Notes: a model not told the origin generated them from the letters alone. DNA of 64,000 bases from Chryseobacterium sp. ERMR1:04 (GCF_001297705.1 NZ_LIRF01000003.1:1178001-1242000); one strand, 5' to 3'; counted from the first letter of the stretch, positions 1 through 8,827 are shown. Numbers and translations are program-made.

Positions 1-194
1 GAGCAAACATCAATAATATAGATAAAGACCATGAAACTCCAATTATGTACTGCGCGCAAGGAGGAAACTTAGCAACAGTAAAGTTTCTTCTTCAATATAA
101 ACCTGATTTAATTATTAAAAACAAAGATGGTAAAACAGCTTTGGATATGGCAAGAGAAAAAGGTAATACAGAAATAGCAAAGCTTTTACAATAG
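1..194 (+). CDS. Ankyrin-repeat protein, C-terminal fragment cut by the window edge
   Basis: An open frame enters from the left edge (first full codon at base 3) and stops with TAG at 192-194. The 63 visible residues contain one complete ankyrin repeat (TPIMYCAQGGNLATVKFLLQ) and the start of another (DGKTALDMAREKGNTEIAKLL), ending directly after the last helix. Ankyrin repeats are protein-binding modules, so the partner and role cannot be told from this fragment. The family and the C-terminal end are clear; the size of the whole protein is unknown. The next gene follows 83 bases downstream on the same strand. Confidence 0.85.
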   Translation, partial: ANINNIDKDHETPIMYCAQGGNLATVKFLLQYKPDLIIKNKDGKTALDMAREKGNTEIAKLLQ

Positions 195-277
195 ACTCCA
201 TTTATTAAAAGTTATACAGTTTTCATGTCATTATTAGCATTAGGACAAAAAAATAACCATAACTTAAAACAAAAAGA

Positions 278-1267
278 ATGTCACATTTTAATTTTTTTAA
301 AGTATTAGAAAAGGACAATAAAGAATTGATTCACTCCGCATTTATTTCATATTTACTCGATAATAATAAAAACTTCAGGAAACAATTTATTCACGAAAAT
401 ATAGAAGATTTTGACGTTTCTGAACTAGAAAAATCATATAGTTACAAAAAAACAAAAATTCGAATCGATATAGAACTTAGAAGTAAAGACCGCAAACATA
501 TAATCTTCATAGAAAATAAGTTCAAATCATTTCCAACTAATAAACAATTAAAAAATTATAATATAGTTTTCAACAACAAATTTGACAAATCACTTAAATT
601 AAAGAAAATTTTATTTTGTTTTGATAAAAGTATCATTAGATTTGAAACAGATTGGGAAATATTTGACTACAAAGATTTATTAGAATTTTTACAACAAGAT
701 TATAAAAGTGAAAAGATAAATGACGAAAATATTTTTGTTAAACATTATATCTCATTTTTAGGAAATTACATAGAGACTTACAAAAATTTAAAATCAAATT
801 GTAATCACCTATTCAATTCCAATTTAAATAAGGATGAAAAATTTTGGGTTCGACTTTTAAATTCCCAAATCGCTATAGAATTTGAAAAAAAATTCAATGA
901 CCAGTGTTTTGATTTTCATATTAATCCTGGGAATACATCAATACCATTATTAAATATCATTCCTAAACACTGGAAAGACAAAATAAAAGAAGAAGTTCTT
1001 ATTCAACTTCAAGGAAATAATTTAAAATTCTATTTACACTCAAACAATAAAGAGGCTGCAGAAAAATTAATCAGATATTGTGAAACCAAAATTTGGAATA
1101 AAAATATTGAACTTAAAAAATTAACTAAAAGAAAACAAAATTCTTGCTTTATTTTCAAAACAAAACTAACTGAAAATCTAGATAATAATTTCACATATAA
1201 AGAATTGTACGAACTAATTATTAATTTCTACAGCAAAATCAATGAAATAATAACAAATTACAAATAG
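278..1267 (+). CDS. PD-(D/E)XK nuclease superfamily protein (PDDEXK_4-like)
   Basis: A 329-residue, very Lys/Asn-rich protein. Residues 60-95 carry a PD-(D/E)XK pattern: RIDIEL with Asp64, then IIFIENK with Glu79 and Lys81, followed by a Gln at 90 and a Tyr at 94. This matches the layout of the PDDEXK_4 family, which is often found in defence islands or as orphan nucleases. The C-terminal two thirds look helical and show no motif I know. It has no signal peptide and should be cytoplasmic. It follows the ankyrin gene and is AT-rich compared with the metabolic genes nearby, which fits accessory DNA. Nuclease activity is an inference from the three conserved residues. Confidence 0.75.
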   Translation: MSHFNFFKVLEKDNKELIHSAFISYLLDNNKNFRKQFIHENIEDFDVSELEKSYSYKKTKIRIDIELRSKDRKHIIFIENKFKSFPTNKQLKNYNIVFNNKFDKSLKLKKILFCFDKSIIRFETDWEIFDYKDLLEFLQQDYKSEKINDENIFVKHYISFLGNYIETYKNLKSNCNHLFNSNLNKDEKFWVRLLNSQIAIEFEKKFNDQCFDFHINPGNTSIPLLNIIPKHWKDKIKEEVLIQLQGNNLKFYLHSNNKEAAEKLIRYCETKIWNKNIELKKLTKRKQNSCFIFKTKLTENLDNNFTYKELYELIINFYSKINEIITNYK

Positions 1268-1408
1268 TATAAGCTAAAATACATTCTTTAATATAGTTCT
1301 TATCATATTTAATGTAATACTCAAAAGACATTCATATTGAAATATAAGAAGAAATTATACGATATGTAAACAAACTGTAATTTTCATCTAAATATTGAAC
1401 AAAAAAAA

Positions 1409-1440
1409 GAGGCTGCCCGAAAAGGGTCAGCCTCTTTTTT
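1409..1440 (+). terminator. Rho-independent terminator after the nuclease gene
   Basis: GAGGCTGCCC and GGGTCAGCCTC pair (7 + 3 bp with one bulged T) around a GAAAA loop and are followed by six T. It lies 141 bases after the stop of the PD-(D/E)XK gene. The rest of 1268-1690 is AT-rich with no other gene or motif seen. Confidence 0.85.
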
Positions 1441-1690
1441 ATATCACAAAGCGCAATTAAAAATAAGTTTTACTAATTTTCTATAATTGAACAAAAAAAA
1501 AAAAATACTCATTTTTAATAGATCAATAAAAAATTTCGCATCAGTTCAAAATATACATATAAACTAGTCTTATTTTATATTACCCTAAGAATTTCCTACA
1601 CTTCAGCACCAATCCCAACAGGAGTCAACTAGTTGTTTGTCAAATATTTAGATATTATATTTGTTATTGAATTTAATAAATATACACCTT

Positions 1691-1882
1691 ATGAAAAAAT
1701 CACTTACCTATTATTTACTCTTTGTAATACCATTCTTTTTTTCCTGTAACCTAAAAGCGGCCTCTACTTTAGTCAGTGAAAATAAATCGACCCTTATAGC
1801 AACTGTATTAGTAACATGCTTAATAATGGCTGTAACCTTTATAATATCTTTCACTTTGCGAAAAATGAATAAGAAAAAGTAA
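1691..1882 (+). CDS. Small membrane protein of unknown function
   Basis: A 63-residue protein starting at MKKSLTYY. An in-frame ATG ten codons upstream exists, but the residues it adds are not signal-like, so the downstream ATG is preferred. Residues 1-23 form a signal-like hydrophobic segment ending SCNLKAA (a possible lipobox Cys at about 19). Residues 35-55 form a second hydrophobic helix, followed by a basic tail RKMNKKK. It is therefore either a lipoprotein with one membrane helix or a two-helix inner-membrane peptide. No family is recognised. It has its own terminator shared with convergent gcvP. Confidence 0.6.
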   Translation: MKKSLTYYLLFVIPFFFSCNLKAASTLVSENKSTLIATVLVTCLIMAVTFIISFTLRKMNKKK

Positions 1883-1889
1883 AACAAAA

Positions 1890-1920
1890 AACCACCCGCT
1901 TAGCATCTAAACGGGTGGTT
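1890..1920. terminator. Bidirectional terminator between the small membrane gene and gcvP
   Basis: AACCACCCG and CGGGTGGTT form a perfect 9 bp stem around a 13-base loop. A-rich sequence lies on the left and TTTCAT on the right, so it can serve both convergent genes (stops at 1882 and 1942). Confidence 0.85.
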
Positions 1921-1941
1921 TCATATCTGTTATTTAGTCTA

Positions 1942-4800
1942 TTACATATAAGCTTCAATAGGCTCACAAGTACAAACTAAGTTTCTATCTCCGTAAGCTT
2001 CATCAACTCTTGAAACAGAAGCAAAGAATTTATGATCTCTTACCCACTCTAGCGGATAAGCTGCCTTTTCTCTGCTGTATGGTTTATCCCAAGAATCAGA
2101 GATCACCAACTGCTCTGTGTGAGGAGCATTTTTCAATACATTATTCGCAGCATCAGCTTCACCATTTGCAATCTCATCAATCTCATGTTTGATAGCGATT
2201 AATGCCTCTGCAAAACGATCGATCTCAGTCTTGCTTTCAGATTCTGTAGGCTCAATCATTAATGTTCCTGCAACCGGGAAAGAAACTGTTGGAGCATGGA
2301 AACCATAATCCATCAATCTTTTCGCCACATCAGCCACTTCAATTCCTAATGATTTGAACTGACGGAAATCTACGATACATTCGTGCGCTACTCTACCTTC
2401 TGTATTTGAATATAAAATAGGGAAATGTTCCGCTAAAATTTCTTTTAAATAGTTCGCATTTAAGATCGCGTGTTCAGTTGCTTTTTTCAAGCCTGAAGTT
2501 CCTAACATCTTAATGTAAGCGTAAGAAATATTCAGGATCAATCCTGAACCGTAAGGTGCAGCAGAGATTCCTTCAATAGCATCTTTAGTTCCAACCTGAA
2601 TGTTGGCATTCGTAGGTAAGAATGGAACCAAGTGTTTCGCCACACAGATAGGACCAACTCCAGGACCTCCACCTCCGTGAGGAATAGCGAAAGTTTTGTG
2701 AAGGTTTAAGTGACAAACGTCTGCTCCAATGTTTCCAGGACTTGTGAATCCAACCTGAGCGTTCATGTTAGCGCCATCCATATACACTTGTCCGCCATGT
2801 TGGTGAATCAAGCTTGTAATTTCTTTAATGTTGGCATCAAAGAATCCGTATGTTGACGGATACGTGATCATTACACAAGATAGGTTTTCAGAATGAAGTT
2901 CTGTTTTAGCTTTTAAGTCTTCGAAATCAATTTCTCCGCTCTCAAGATTTTTTACGACAACAATTTTCATTCCTGCCATAGCAGCAGAAGCCGGGTTTGT
3001 TCCGTGTGCAGACTGAGGTATCAATACTACATTTCTATGGCCTTCACCTCTTGAAATGTGATATTCTCTGATCACCATTAATCCTGCATATTCTCCCTGA
3101 GCTCCAGAGTTAGGTTGAAGAGAAGTTCCTGCGAAACCAGTGATTTCGGCTAAATCTTTCTCCAATTCTCTAATCATTTCCTGATATCCTCCAGCTTGGT
3201 CAACTGGTACAAATGGGTGAATCGCTCCCCAATGGTCCCAAGAAAGTGGCAACATTTGAGTAGCAGCATTCAGTTTCATTGTACAAGAACCTAGAGAAAT
3301 CATTGAATGTGTTAATGATAAATCTTTTCTTTCCAAACGTTTGATGTAACGCATCAATTCCGTTTCAGTATGGTATTTGTTGAATACGCTTTCTGTAAGA
3401 ATTTCGTCTTTTCTTAAATTCTCTTCAGGAATGCTGTATCCTTCTTTTATTTCTAATTTGAAAGTCTGCTTATCTTTAAACTGAGCGAAAGAAGCCATTA
3501 GAACATTCAATTTATCTAATGTTGTACTTTCGTTGATCGCAATACTTACAACACCTTCTGTAAAGTAGTTTAAGTTCAATTTGTGATCAAGCATCATTCT
3601 TGATAATCTTCCTTTTTCCTCTTCACTCATCAAGATTTTCACGGTATCAAAGATCGGCTCTTCAACAGCTTCATATCCTAATGCTTTAAGACCTCCTTTT
3701 AAAGCGTTTGCTTTAAAGTGAATCTGATCAGCAATATAGTTTAATCCTTTTGGACCGTGATAAACCGCATACATACCAGCCATTACTGCCAAAAGAACCT
3801 GAGCTGTACAAATATTTGACGTTGCTCTTTCTCTTTTGATGTGCTGCTCTCTGGTCTGTAAAGCCATTCTCAATGCACGTTTTCCGTACATATCCTGAGA
3901 AACCCCGATAATTCTTCCCGGAATATCTCTTTTGTAATCTTCCTTACAAGAGAAAAATGCTGCGTGAGGACCTCCGTATCCTAATGGAATACCAAATCTT
4001 TGTGAAGTACCAACGGCACAATCAGCGCCCATTGAAGCTGGAGATTTTAATTTCACCAACGCCATCGGATCACAAGCTACAACAACCTGTAGATCTAGTT
4101 TTTTGTATTCAACGATATTTTCTGTGTAATCCAGAACAACACCATTTTTACCTGGGTACTGTAATAAAACTCCGTAGTAAGATTCGTCAAACGGGTGCGT
4201 TTTGTGGTCACCTTCAACGATCTCAATAGCTAACCCTTCAGCTTTTGTTTTTAAAACAGAAACTGTTTGAGGTAAAACAAGGTCAGAAACGAAGAATTTG
4301 TTTGCTCCTGCTTTTTTCTGATCTTTCGTTCTGTTGTTAAAAAACATGTGCATCGCTTCTGCAGCAGCTGTAGATTCATCTAGCAATGAAGCATTCGCCA
4401 ACGCAAAACCTGTTAAATCACACACAACAGTCTGATAGTTAAGCAAAGCTTCTAATCTTCCCTGTGCGATCTCCGCCTGATAAGGGGTGTACGCTGTGTA
4501 CCAGCTCGGGTTTTCAAAAATATTTCTTTGAATCGCCGATGGCAATAAGGTATTGTGATAACCAAAACCAATATAGCTTGTATAGTCAGTATTTTTCGAC
4601 GCTAATTCTTTCGAATGAATAAGCATTTCATATTCTGAAAGTGGTTCTGAGATTTCAAGGTCTTTTTCTAAACGGATAGATGATGGGATTGTTTGAGAAA
4701 TTAACTCTTCGATACTTGAAACGCCCACTCTTTCCAACATTGCCTGTTTATCGGCTTCATTTAGTGAAATGTGACGGCTCACAAACTGTTCTGTATTCAT
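1942..4800 (-). CDS. gcvP: Glycine dehydrogenase (decarboxylating), P-protein of the glycine cleavage system
   Basis: A 952-residue protein, the usual length for the one-chain (fused alpha/beta) P-protein. It decarboxylates glycine with pyridoxal phosphate and passes the aminomethyl group to the lipoyl arm of GcvH. The N-terminal half shows the family signatures SYIGFGYHNT and YTPYQAEIAQGRLEAL. The catalytic half carries the PLP-binding Lys in HLNLHKTFAIPHGGGGPG at about residue 701. No gcvT or gcvH is adjacent, which is common in Flavobacteriia. The start is followed by a normal N-terminus (MNTEQFVSRHI). It is transcribed alone and ends at a shared terminator. Confidence 0.97.
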   Translation of the reverse strand: MNTEQFVSRHISLNEADKQAMLERVGVSSIEELISQTIPSSIRLEKDLEISEPLSEYEMLIHSKELASKNTDYTSYIGFGYHNTLLPSAIQRNIFENPSWYTAYTPYQAEIAQGRLEALLNYQTVVCDLTGFALANASLLDESTAAAEAMHMFFNNRTKDQKKAGANKFFVSDLVLPQTVSVLKTKAEGLAIEIVEGDHKTHPFDESYYGVLLQYPGKNGVVLDYTENIVEYKKLDLQVVVACDPMALVKLKSPASMGADCAVGTSQRFGIPLGYGGPHAAFFSCKEDYKRDIPGRIIGVSQDMYGKRALRMALQTREQHIKRERATSNICTAQVLLAVMAGMYAVYHGPKGLNYIADQIHFKANALKGGLKALGYEAVEEPIFDTVKILMSEEEKGRLSRMMLDHKLNLNYFTEGVVSIAINESTTLDKLNVLMASFAQFKDKQTFKLEIKEGYSIPEENLRKDEILTESVFNKYHTETELMRYIKRLERKDLSLTHSMISLGSCTMKLNAATQMLPLSWDHWGAIHPFVPVDQAGGYQEMIRELEKDLAEITGFAGTSLQPNSGAQGEYAGLMVIREYHISRGEGHRNVVLIPQSAHGTNPASAAMAGMKIVVVKNLESGEIDFEDLKAKTELHSENLSCVMITYPSTYGFFDANIKEITSLIHQHGGQVYMDGANMNAQVGFTSPGNIGADVCHLNLHKTFAIPHGGGGPGVGPICVAKHLVPFLPTNANIQVGTKDAIEGISAAPYGSGLILNISYAYIKMLGTSGLKKATEHAILNANYLKEILAEHFPILYSNTEGRVAHECIVDFRQFKSLGIEVADVAKRLMDYGFHAPTVSFPVAGTLMIEPTESESKTEIDRFAEALIAIKHEIDEIANGEADAANNVLKNAPHTEQLVISDSWDKPYSREKAAYPLEWVRDHKFFASVSRVDEAYGDRNLVCTCEPIEAYM

Positions 4801-5334
4801 TTTTTATATTAGATTTTGTTTGTAAAAAAGATGCGTAAAATTACATTTTTTTAAGGGATTGTACAACAGCGAAAAATCATTCAATAATATGCGAAAATTC
4901 TATTTTAATTTTCATTACCCATCCTGTTTTTTATCATTCTTAAATCCTATTTGATCTTACATAATCTTTATTTTATTCTAATAAAACATCACATAACTTA
5001 TCATTTTTCACAACACATTCAACTGTTTTGTTGTTTTATCCTACATAACAGTTTTTACGTTTAAAATTATCCGTTAAAACTCTTTGATAATAATTTCGTA
5101 GTTTCAATTTTTTTATACACAAAATACTGAAAATCAAAACGGTAAAATTTAAATCCCTCATTCAAATATTACTTATATTAATTTTCAACAATTTTAAAAC
5201 AACGGAATATTTTTAATCAGAAAGCTAAAAATTCAATTAAAAAATATTTCAACAAAATCTAAAACAATAACCTAAAACAAAAATAAAAACATGAAGAAGT
5301 AGTAATTATTTAGAAAATTAAGAGCACAAATTTT
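4801..5334. other. Long divergent intergenic region between gcvP and the porin gene
   Basis: 534 bases of very AT-rich DNA (runs of A and T, no stems longer than about 6 bp) separate two divergent starts, so both promoters should be here. For the porin gene the best candidate is TTG near 5031 followed 22 bases later by TACGTTTA, which differs from the Bacteroidota consensus TAnnTTTG at the last base and would give a leader over 250 bases long. No convincing minus-strand box for gcvP was found. No ORF or RNA structure was seen. Confidence 0.4.
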
Positions 5335-6507
5335 ATGATGAATAAAACAAAAGGGAGTTTATGGGCTTCATTTGTTATTGTATGTATATGTAATAACATT
5401 ACTCAGGCACAGATTAAACTTACCGGAAAAGATGATCCTAATTCGGAATGGGATCTCTATATGAAAGGATATGTACAGATGGATGCTATGCTAGACTTTC
5501 AGGAAATACAGTCTAAAGACGGGTTTGCGGTTCCGGCTATTACCCTTCCACAACAGAATTCAATGAGCAGCAGCTTCTCCATCAAACAATCACAAATCGG
5601 ATTAGGCGTCAAGCAAAAAAATTCAGATGAAAATCTTTCCGTATATTTAGAGATTGATTTTCTGGGTCCCAACGGAACAACTGCTCCCCGATTTAGAAAA
5701 GGATATATTACCTGGAGAAAATTTATGGTGGGCCAAAACTGGAGTAACTTCTCCGATGTAGATATCTTCCCTAATATTTTTGATTTTGCAGGCCCCAACG
5801 GTACGATGTTTATTCGAAGTATGCAGGTTAGATACACAACAAATCTATCTAAAAAAGAACAGCTATCATTATCGTTGGAAGATCCTAATACAGTAAGCGT
5901 CACTCTTCCCAACAGTCCGGCAGATTGGAAGCAAAAGGCAATAATCCCTGCATTTACCACTGTATACCGTTATGGAAATGAACGTGATTATTTTAAAGCA
6001 GGAGGTATTTTGGCCCCTATAAGCTATGAAATAAAAAATGATGTTCAAGACAAGTACAATACGCATACAACCCTAGGATTTGGAGGCATGGTTTCCGGAA
6101 GATTATACAGCAATACATTAAATAATTTCAGATTTCAATCTTCCTACGGAAAGGGTTATGCTACCAACAATATTGTTTTAAATGGGGGGCATTATGACGC
6201 AATTCCTAATGTAGAGAAGAATACATTAGAAACTGTAAGCCTATTGAATTTAGTAGGAATCTATGAGCATTGGTGGAGTCCAAAATGGAGCTCTGTAATT
6301 TTTTACAGCTATTCTCAAGTGGGAAATAAAAATTTTATGCCTGAAAATATGGCCAAGAATTTTCAGAATGCGGGCCTTAACTTGGTCTTCCAACCTTATA
6401 AAAAATTGAGAGTTGGAGTAGAAGGAAATTATGGAAGTTTTAAAAATTTCGCTAATAAAAAAGCAGAGGCTTTTAGACTTCAGTTTTCAACCTCATTGGC
6501 CTTTTAG
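5335..6507 (+). CDS. DcaP-like outer-membrane porin
   Basis: A 390-residue protein with a signal peptide ending near TQAQ (residue 25) and a sequence rich in alternating beta-strand pattern, finishing in a C-terminal aromatic strand (LQFSTSLAF). The segments VGQNWSNFSD and FPNIFDFAGPNGT and the N-terminal YMKGYVQMDAM are typical of the DcaP family of trimeric outer-membrane channels, which carry small negatively charged or aromatic compounds in other genera. The substrate here is unknown. It is a single gene with a very long upstream region. Two ATGs occur in tandem at 5335 and 5338, and either could be used. Confidence 0.85.
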   Translation: MMNKTKGSLWASFVIVCICNNITQAQIKLTGKDDPNSEWDLYMKGYVQMDAMLDFQEIQSKDGFAVPAITLPQQNSMSSSFSIKQSQIGLGVKQKNSDENLSVYLEIDFLGPNGTTAPRFRKGYITWRKFMVGQNWSNFSDVDIFPNIFDFAGPNGTMFIRSMQVRYTTNLSKKEQLSLSLEDPNTVSVTLPNSPADWKQKAIIPAFTTVYRYGNERDYFKAGGILAPISYEIKNDVQDKYNTHTTLGFGGMVSGRLYSNTLNNFRFQSSYGKGYATNNIVLNGGHYDAIPNVEKNTLETVSLLNLVGIYEHWWSPKWSSVIFYSYSQVGNKNFMPENMAKNFQNAGLNLVFQPYKKLRVGVEGNYGSFKNFANKKAEAFRLQFSTSLAF

Positions 6508-6623
6508 GCAATACCAACTGTTAAAGCCCTATAATAAAAGGCTCCGGAAAACAATCTAAACAATTGAAGTACAAATGAGTAATCTTTTATGAAAATATAT
6601 TATCTATATTTATTCTAAATTAA

Positions 6624-6631
6624 TATATTTG
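6624..6631 (+). promoter_or_regulatory. TAnnTTTG -7 box for the small Cys/Lys-rich gene
   Basis: TATATTTG matches the Bacteroidota -7 consensus exactly and ends only four bases before the ATG at 6636, so transcription would begin at or next to the start codon (leaderless mRNA). No TTG is present at the usual -33 distance. Confidence 0.55.
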
Positions 6632-6635
6632 CAAC

Positions 6636-6788
6636 ATGAATATGATTGTCCCGTTTAAAGTGCCGGCTTTAACTCCAGCATTTTCTTTCAATACTGAAGA
6701 TATGTATTGTGAAAAAAAGTCTTGCTGTAAGAAATTTAAGAAAGGTAAAAGATGCAAAAAATGCCCTGGAAGAAAGAAAATAGCTTAG
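6636..6788 (+). CDS. Small Cys/Lys-rich protein (50 aa)
   Basis: A short ORF of 50 residues between the porin and the convergent DnaJ gene, one base short of that gene's end. The second half carries five cysteines among many lysines: YCEKKSCCKKFKKGKRCKKC. The cysteine spacing could bind a metal, and the charge could bind nucleic acid or a membrane; neither is shown. It has a perfect TAnnTTTG box just upstream, which supports it being expressed. An alternative start at MYCEKK (6702) would leave 28 residues. I have a general impression of similar Cys/Lys-rich peptides in flavobacteria but cannot name a family. Confidence 0.6.
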   Translation: MNMIVPFKVPALTPAFSFNTEDMYCEKKSCCKKFKKGKRCKKCPGRKKIA

Positions 6789-6789
6789 T

Positions 6790-7437
6790 TTAGCTACAGC
6801 TTTTTACTAAGAAAAACAGGGCAACTGCCAAGCCTATAATTCCCGCAAGTAATCTTATAATTTTGGGTTGACCATGTGGATTCATGACCGTTCTGGGCTG
6901 TGACTTAAATAAGTCTTCCGTTTTGTCTCTGAATTTTTCAGCATCATTCTCAAAAACTTCTGTGATTGTGATGGCCTGAACTACGGTTTTATGTAAAAGT
7001 GAATTGGTGACATGAAGCAACAGCTGAAATTTACCGTCTTTAAATTCAGTAATCTTAAAAATCCGTTCTCCGTAAGGCTTTTCTAGTCCAAAAGGAAGAA
7101 TTTTCACAACATCGGCATTGCTTGTCTGCCAATTGATAATAATCTCCTCTCCTTTTTTCGCATGAATTTTATTCGCTGTAAAAGTTTTGATCGCTGGCGG
7201 AATATTATATCTGAAACTTTTTTGATGGCTCTCTAAATTCTGATCATACGCAGATCTCCTGCTTTTATCACTCAATGTTTCATACGCTTCCTGAATTTCA
7301 CGAAAACGATCTGAAAAGAAATCGTCGTTATCATTTTTATCCGGATGGTATTTTATGGAAAGCTTTCTATACACTTTTTTGATGTCTTCCTCTGAAGCAT
7401 CCTGTGAAATACCAAGAAAATAGTAGTAATCTTTCAT
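6790..7437 (-). CDS. DnaJ-domain protein with C-terminal membrane anchor
   Basis: A 215-residue protein. Residues 1-66 form a J domain with the HPD triad at 31-33 (KYHPDK), which stimulates the ATPase of DnaK-type chaperones. Residues 90-170 look like a beta-rich domain (INWQTSNADVVKILPFG), of a kind seen in J proteins of Bacteroidota. Residues 193-212 form a single transmembrane helix at the C-terminus. There is no Gly/Phe region or zinc finger, so it is not the general chaperone DnaJ but a specialised, membrane-tethered co-chaperone. The client is unknown. Confidence 0.85.
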   Translation of the reverse strand: MKDYYYFLGISQDASEEDIKKVYRKLSIKYHPDKNDNDDFFSDRFREIQEAYETLSDKSRRSAYDQNLESHQKSFRYNIPPAIKTFTANKIHAKKGEEIIINWQTSNADVVKILPFGLEKPYGERIFKITEFKDGKFQLLLHVTNSLLHKTVVQAITITEVFENDAEKFRDKTEDLFKSQPRTVMNPHGQPKIIRLLAGIIGLAVALFFLVKSCS

Positions 7438-7499
7438 GTGTAGCTATGCAAAAATAAGGAATTTTATTTTCTTTTTTATCCTCTATTTACACTAAATTA

Positions 7500-7690
7500 C
7501 TCGTCGATTTTTGTCATTCTGAATGTAGCGTAGCGAAATGAAGAATCTCTTTTTTAACGCAAAAGTCGCAAAGATTTTTTTGAAATGATTGAGAATATTT
7601 TTAGTTTACAAAGGCGTTTCACTCAGCGAAGATTATAAAGTTTCAGAAATACCCATCGAGTTTATCTTTCAGAGCGAAACGAAATGGAGC
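7500..7690. repeat. Dispersed repeats: GTCATTCTG motif and CGCAAAG / CGTTTCACTCAGCG motif
   Basis: A GTCATTCTGAATG...GAAGAATCTC segment at about 7514-7551 is followed by AACGCAAAAGTCGCAAAG...CAAAGGCGTTTCACTCAGCG at about 7557-7632. The second part is closely repeated at 15845-15925, where it is also joined to a GTCATTCTG motif. Both are intergenic and non-coding. Confidence 0.7.
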
Positions 7691-7795
7691 GTGGAATCTA
7701 CACTTATTTTGTAGGTATTGTTTCTAACTCTTTGGTGAGATTCCTGCGGAATTACAAAATTTGTGGTGATCGTGAAGATTAATAAGAACGGCAAA

Positions 7796-7909
7796 CACCC
7801 TAGCCCCGATCGTAGCATTTGTCTGAGCTCATTTTCTGTTTTTCGGCGGTGGCAAAGCCACCGCCGAAAAACAGAAAATAGCGAGTGCGGAGAGCGGGAA
7901 ATAGCTCCT
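7796..7909. repeat. CCCTAGCCCCGAT / GAGCGGGAAATAGCTCC element with a perfect 23 bp hairpin
   Basis: The left end reads CACCCTAGCCCCGAT and the right end GAGCGGGAAATAGCTCCT. Between them, 7831-7853 and 7857-7879 are exact inverted repeats of 23 bp with an AAA loop. From memory, similar constant ends flank varied stems in many Flavobacteriia intergenic regions; this is not checked here. The function is unknown. Confidence 0.7.
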
Positions 7910-8036
7910 AAAAAATATAAACAATAAGTAATTGGTAATGAATACTATAGATTCTTCCTTCGTCAGAATGACAATTACAAAATTTATCTTATTGAGATTA
8001 CTACCTCGCTTCGCTCCTCGTGATTATATGAAAATA

Positions 8037-8071
8037 TTTCGACTCGGGAAGCAAAGCTTCCCGAGTCGAAA
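8037..8071. terminator. Perfect 16 bp hairpin, probable terminator of the ECF operon
   Basis: TTTCGACTCGGGAAGC (8037-8052) and its exact complement (8056-8071) flank an AAA loop, 32 bases after the stop of the minus-strand gene at 8103. Read on the minus strand it is followed by ATATTTTCATA, so it could terminate that operon. The stem is unusually long and GC-rich for this genome, so it may be a mobile palindrome reused as a terminator. Confidence 0.6.
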
Positions 8072-8102
8072 TTAACAATTTCAATTTAGTTTATCTACTT
8101 TT

Positions 8103-8375
8103 TTATGCTTCAAAAGACTCTTCTTTTCTTTCAAATCTTCTGTGGTGGCATCTTGAAGCGAATTCTTTTTTGAATTTCCCTTTCAATTCCTGATATTGAT
8201 CTTCATCCATTTCTCTGATCTTGTCTGCAAGACCGAAAGGAGATCTTTCTTTGATTCCGTATTCGTTAAAAATTCCTTTTACGAATCTTTTTCTGTCTGC
8301 CATTTTTTTAGCAATTAATGCTACGCCTACAACGGCTAATGCTCCTAGAGCTCCTTTTAATACTGAATTTTTCAT
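8103..8375 (-). CDS. Small membrane-associated protein, last gene of the ECF operon
   Basis: A 90-residue protein with an N-terminal hydrophobic segment (residues 8-24, GALGALAVVGVALIAKK) and a charged, helical remainder. EDQYQELKGKFKKEF echoes the SPEEREKFKEVW of the next gene upstream, so the two may share a periplasmic helical-hairpin origin. No named family is recognised. It lies 91 bases after the gene at 8467 in the same direction, after an ECF sigma factor gene, which suggests a small stress operon. Confidence 0.65.
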   Translation of the reverse strand: MKNSVLKGALGALAVVGVALIAKKMADRKRFVKGIFNEYGIKERSPFGLADKIREMDEDQYQELKGKFKKEFASRCHHRRFERKEESFEA

Positions 8376-8466
8376 TTTTTCAAAATTTTAAATTTTACTA
8401 CTTCTTGTTTTTTATATAGACGAATGAATTTTAATTTTACTTTACTACTTCTTTAAAAATTTTAAA

Positions 8467-8814
8467 TTATTCGTTGGTTCTGTTGTTTCGGTTAAAGAAT
8501 CCGCCTGAGCATCTGTCTTTCCAAACTTCTTTGAATTTTTCTCTCTCTTCGGGAGATAAACTCATCATTTTCTCTCTCATCATTTTTTTCTCTTTAAAAT
8601 CTCTCATTCCTTTTCCAAAATGGAAACCTCCGAAAAGAATTTTACTTAAGATCAAAATTCCCATAGCCTGCCAATACGTAATGGATTTTACTCCTAAAAT
8701 ATCAGGAAGCAGACAATTCCAAAGAGACATGACGATCCATGTAACTCCCAGTAATATCAACGGCGGACATAAGAATAAAAAAATCCAGCCTTTTTTGTGT
8801 TTATTATGATTCAT
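8467..8814 (-). CDS. Two-helix membrane protein in the ECF operon, possible anti-sigma partner
   Basis: A 115-residue protein with two strong transmembrane helices (about 10-30 and 46-65) and a charged C-terminal tail MSLSPEEREKFKEVWKDRC that resembles the SPEERxKFxE helix of Spy/CpxP-like sensor proteins. Its gene starts 13 bases after the ECF sigma gene ends, so they are very likely co-transcribed. ECF genes are often followed by their anti-sigma factor, but no anti-sigma domain is recognisable here, so that role is only a possibility. Confidence 0.65.
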   Translation of the reverse strand: MNHNKHKKGWIFLFLCPPLILLGVTWIVMSLWNCLLPDILGVKSITYWQAMGILILSKILFGGFHFGKGMRDFKEKKMMREKMMSLSPEEREKFKEVWKDRCSGGFFNRNNRTNE

Positions 8815-8827
8815 AACTTTCTTTTTA

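Noticed and set aside
3957..4229. 90-residue ORF on the plus strand inside gcvP
   Set aside because: It is a shadow of the well-conserved gcvP frame.
4801..5334. Glycine riboswitch in front of gcvP
   Set aside because: The upstream region has no GC-rich conserved helices of that class; it is plain AT-rich DNA.
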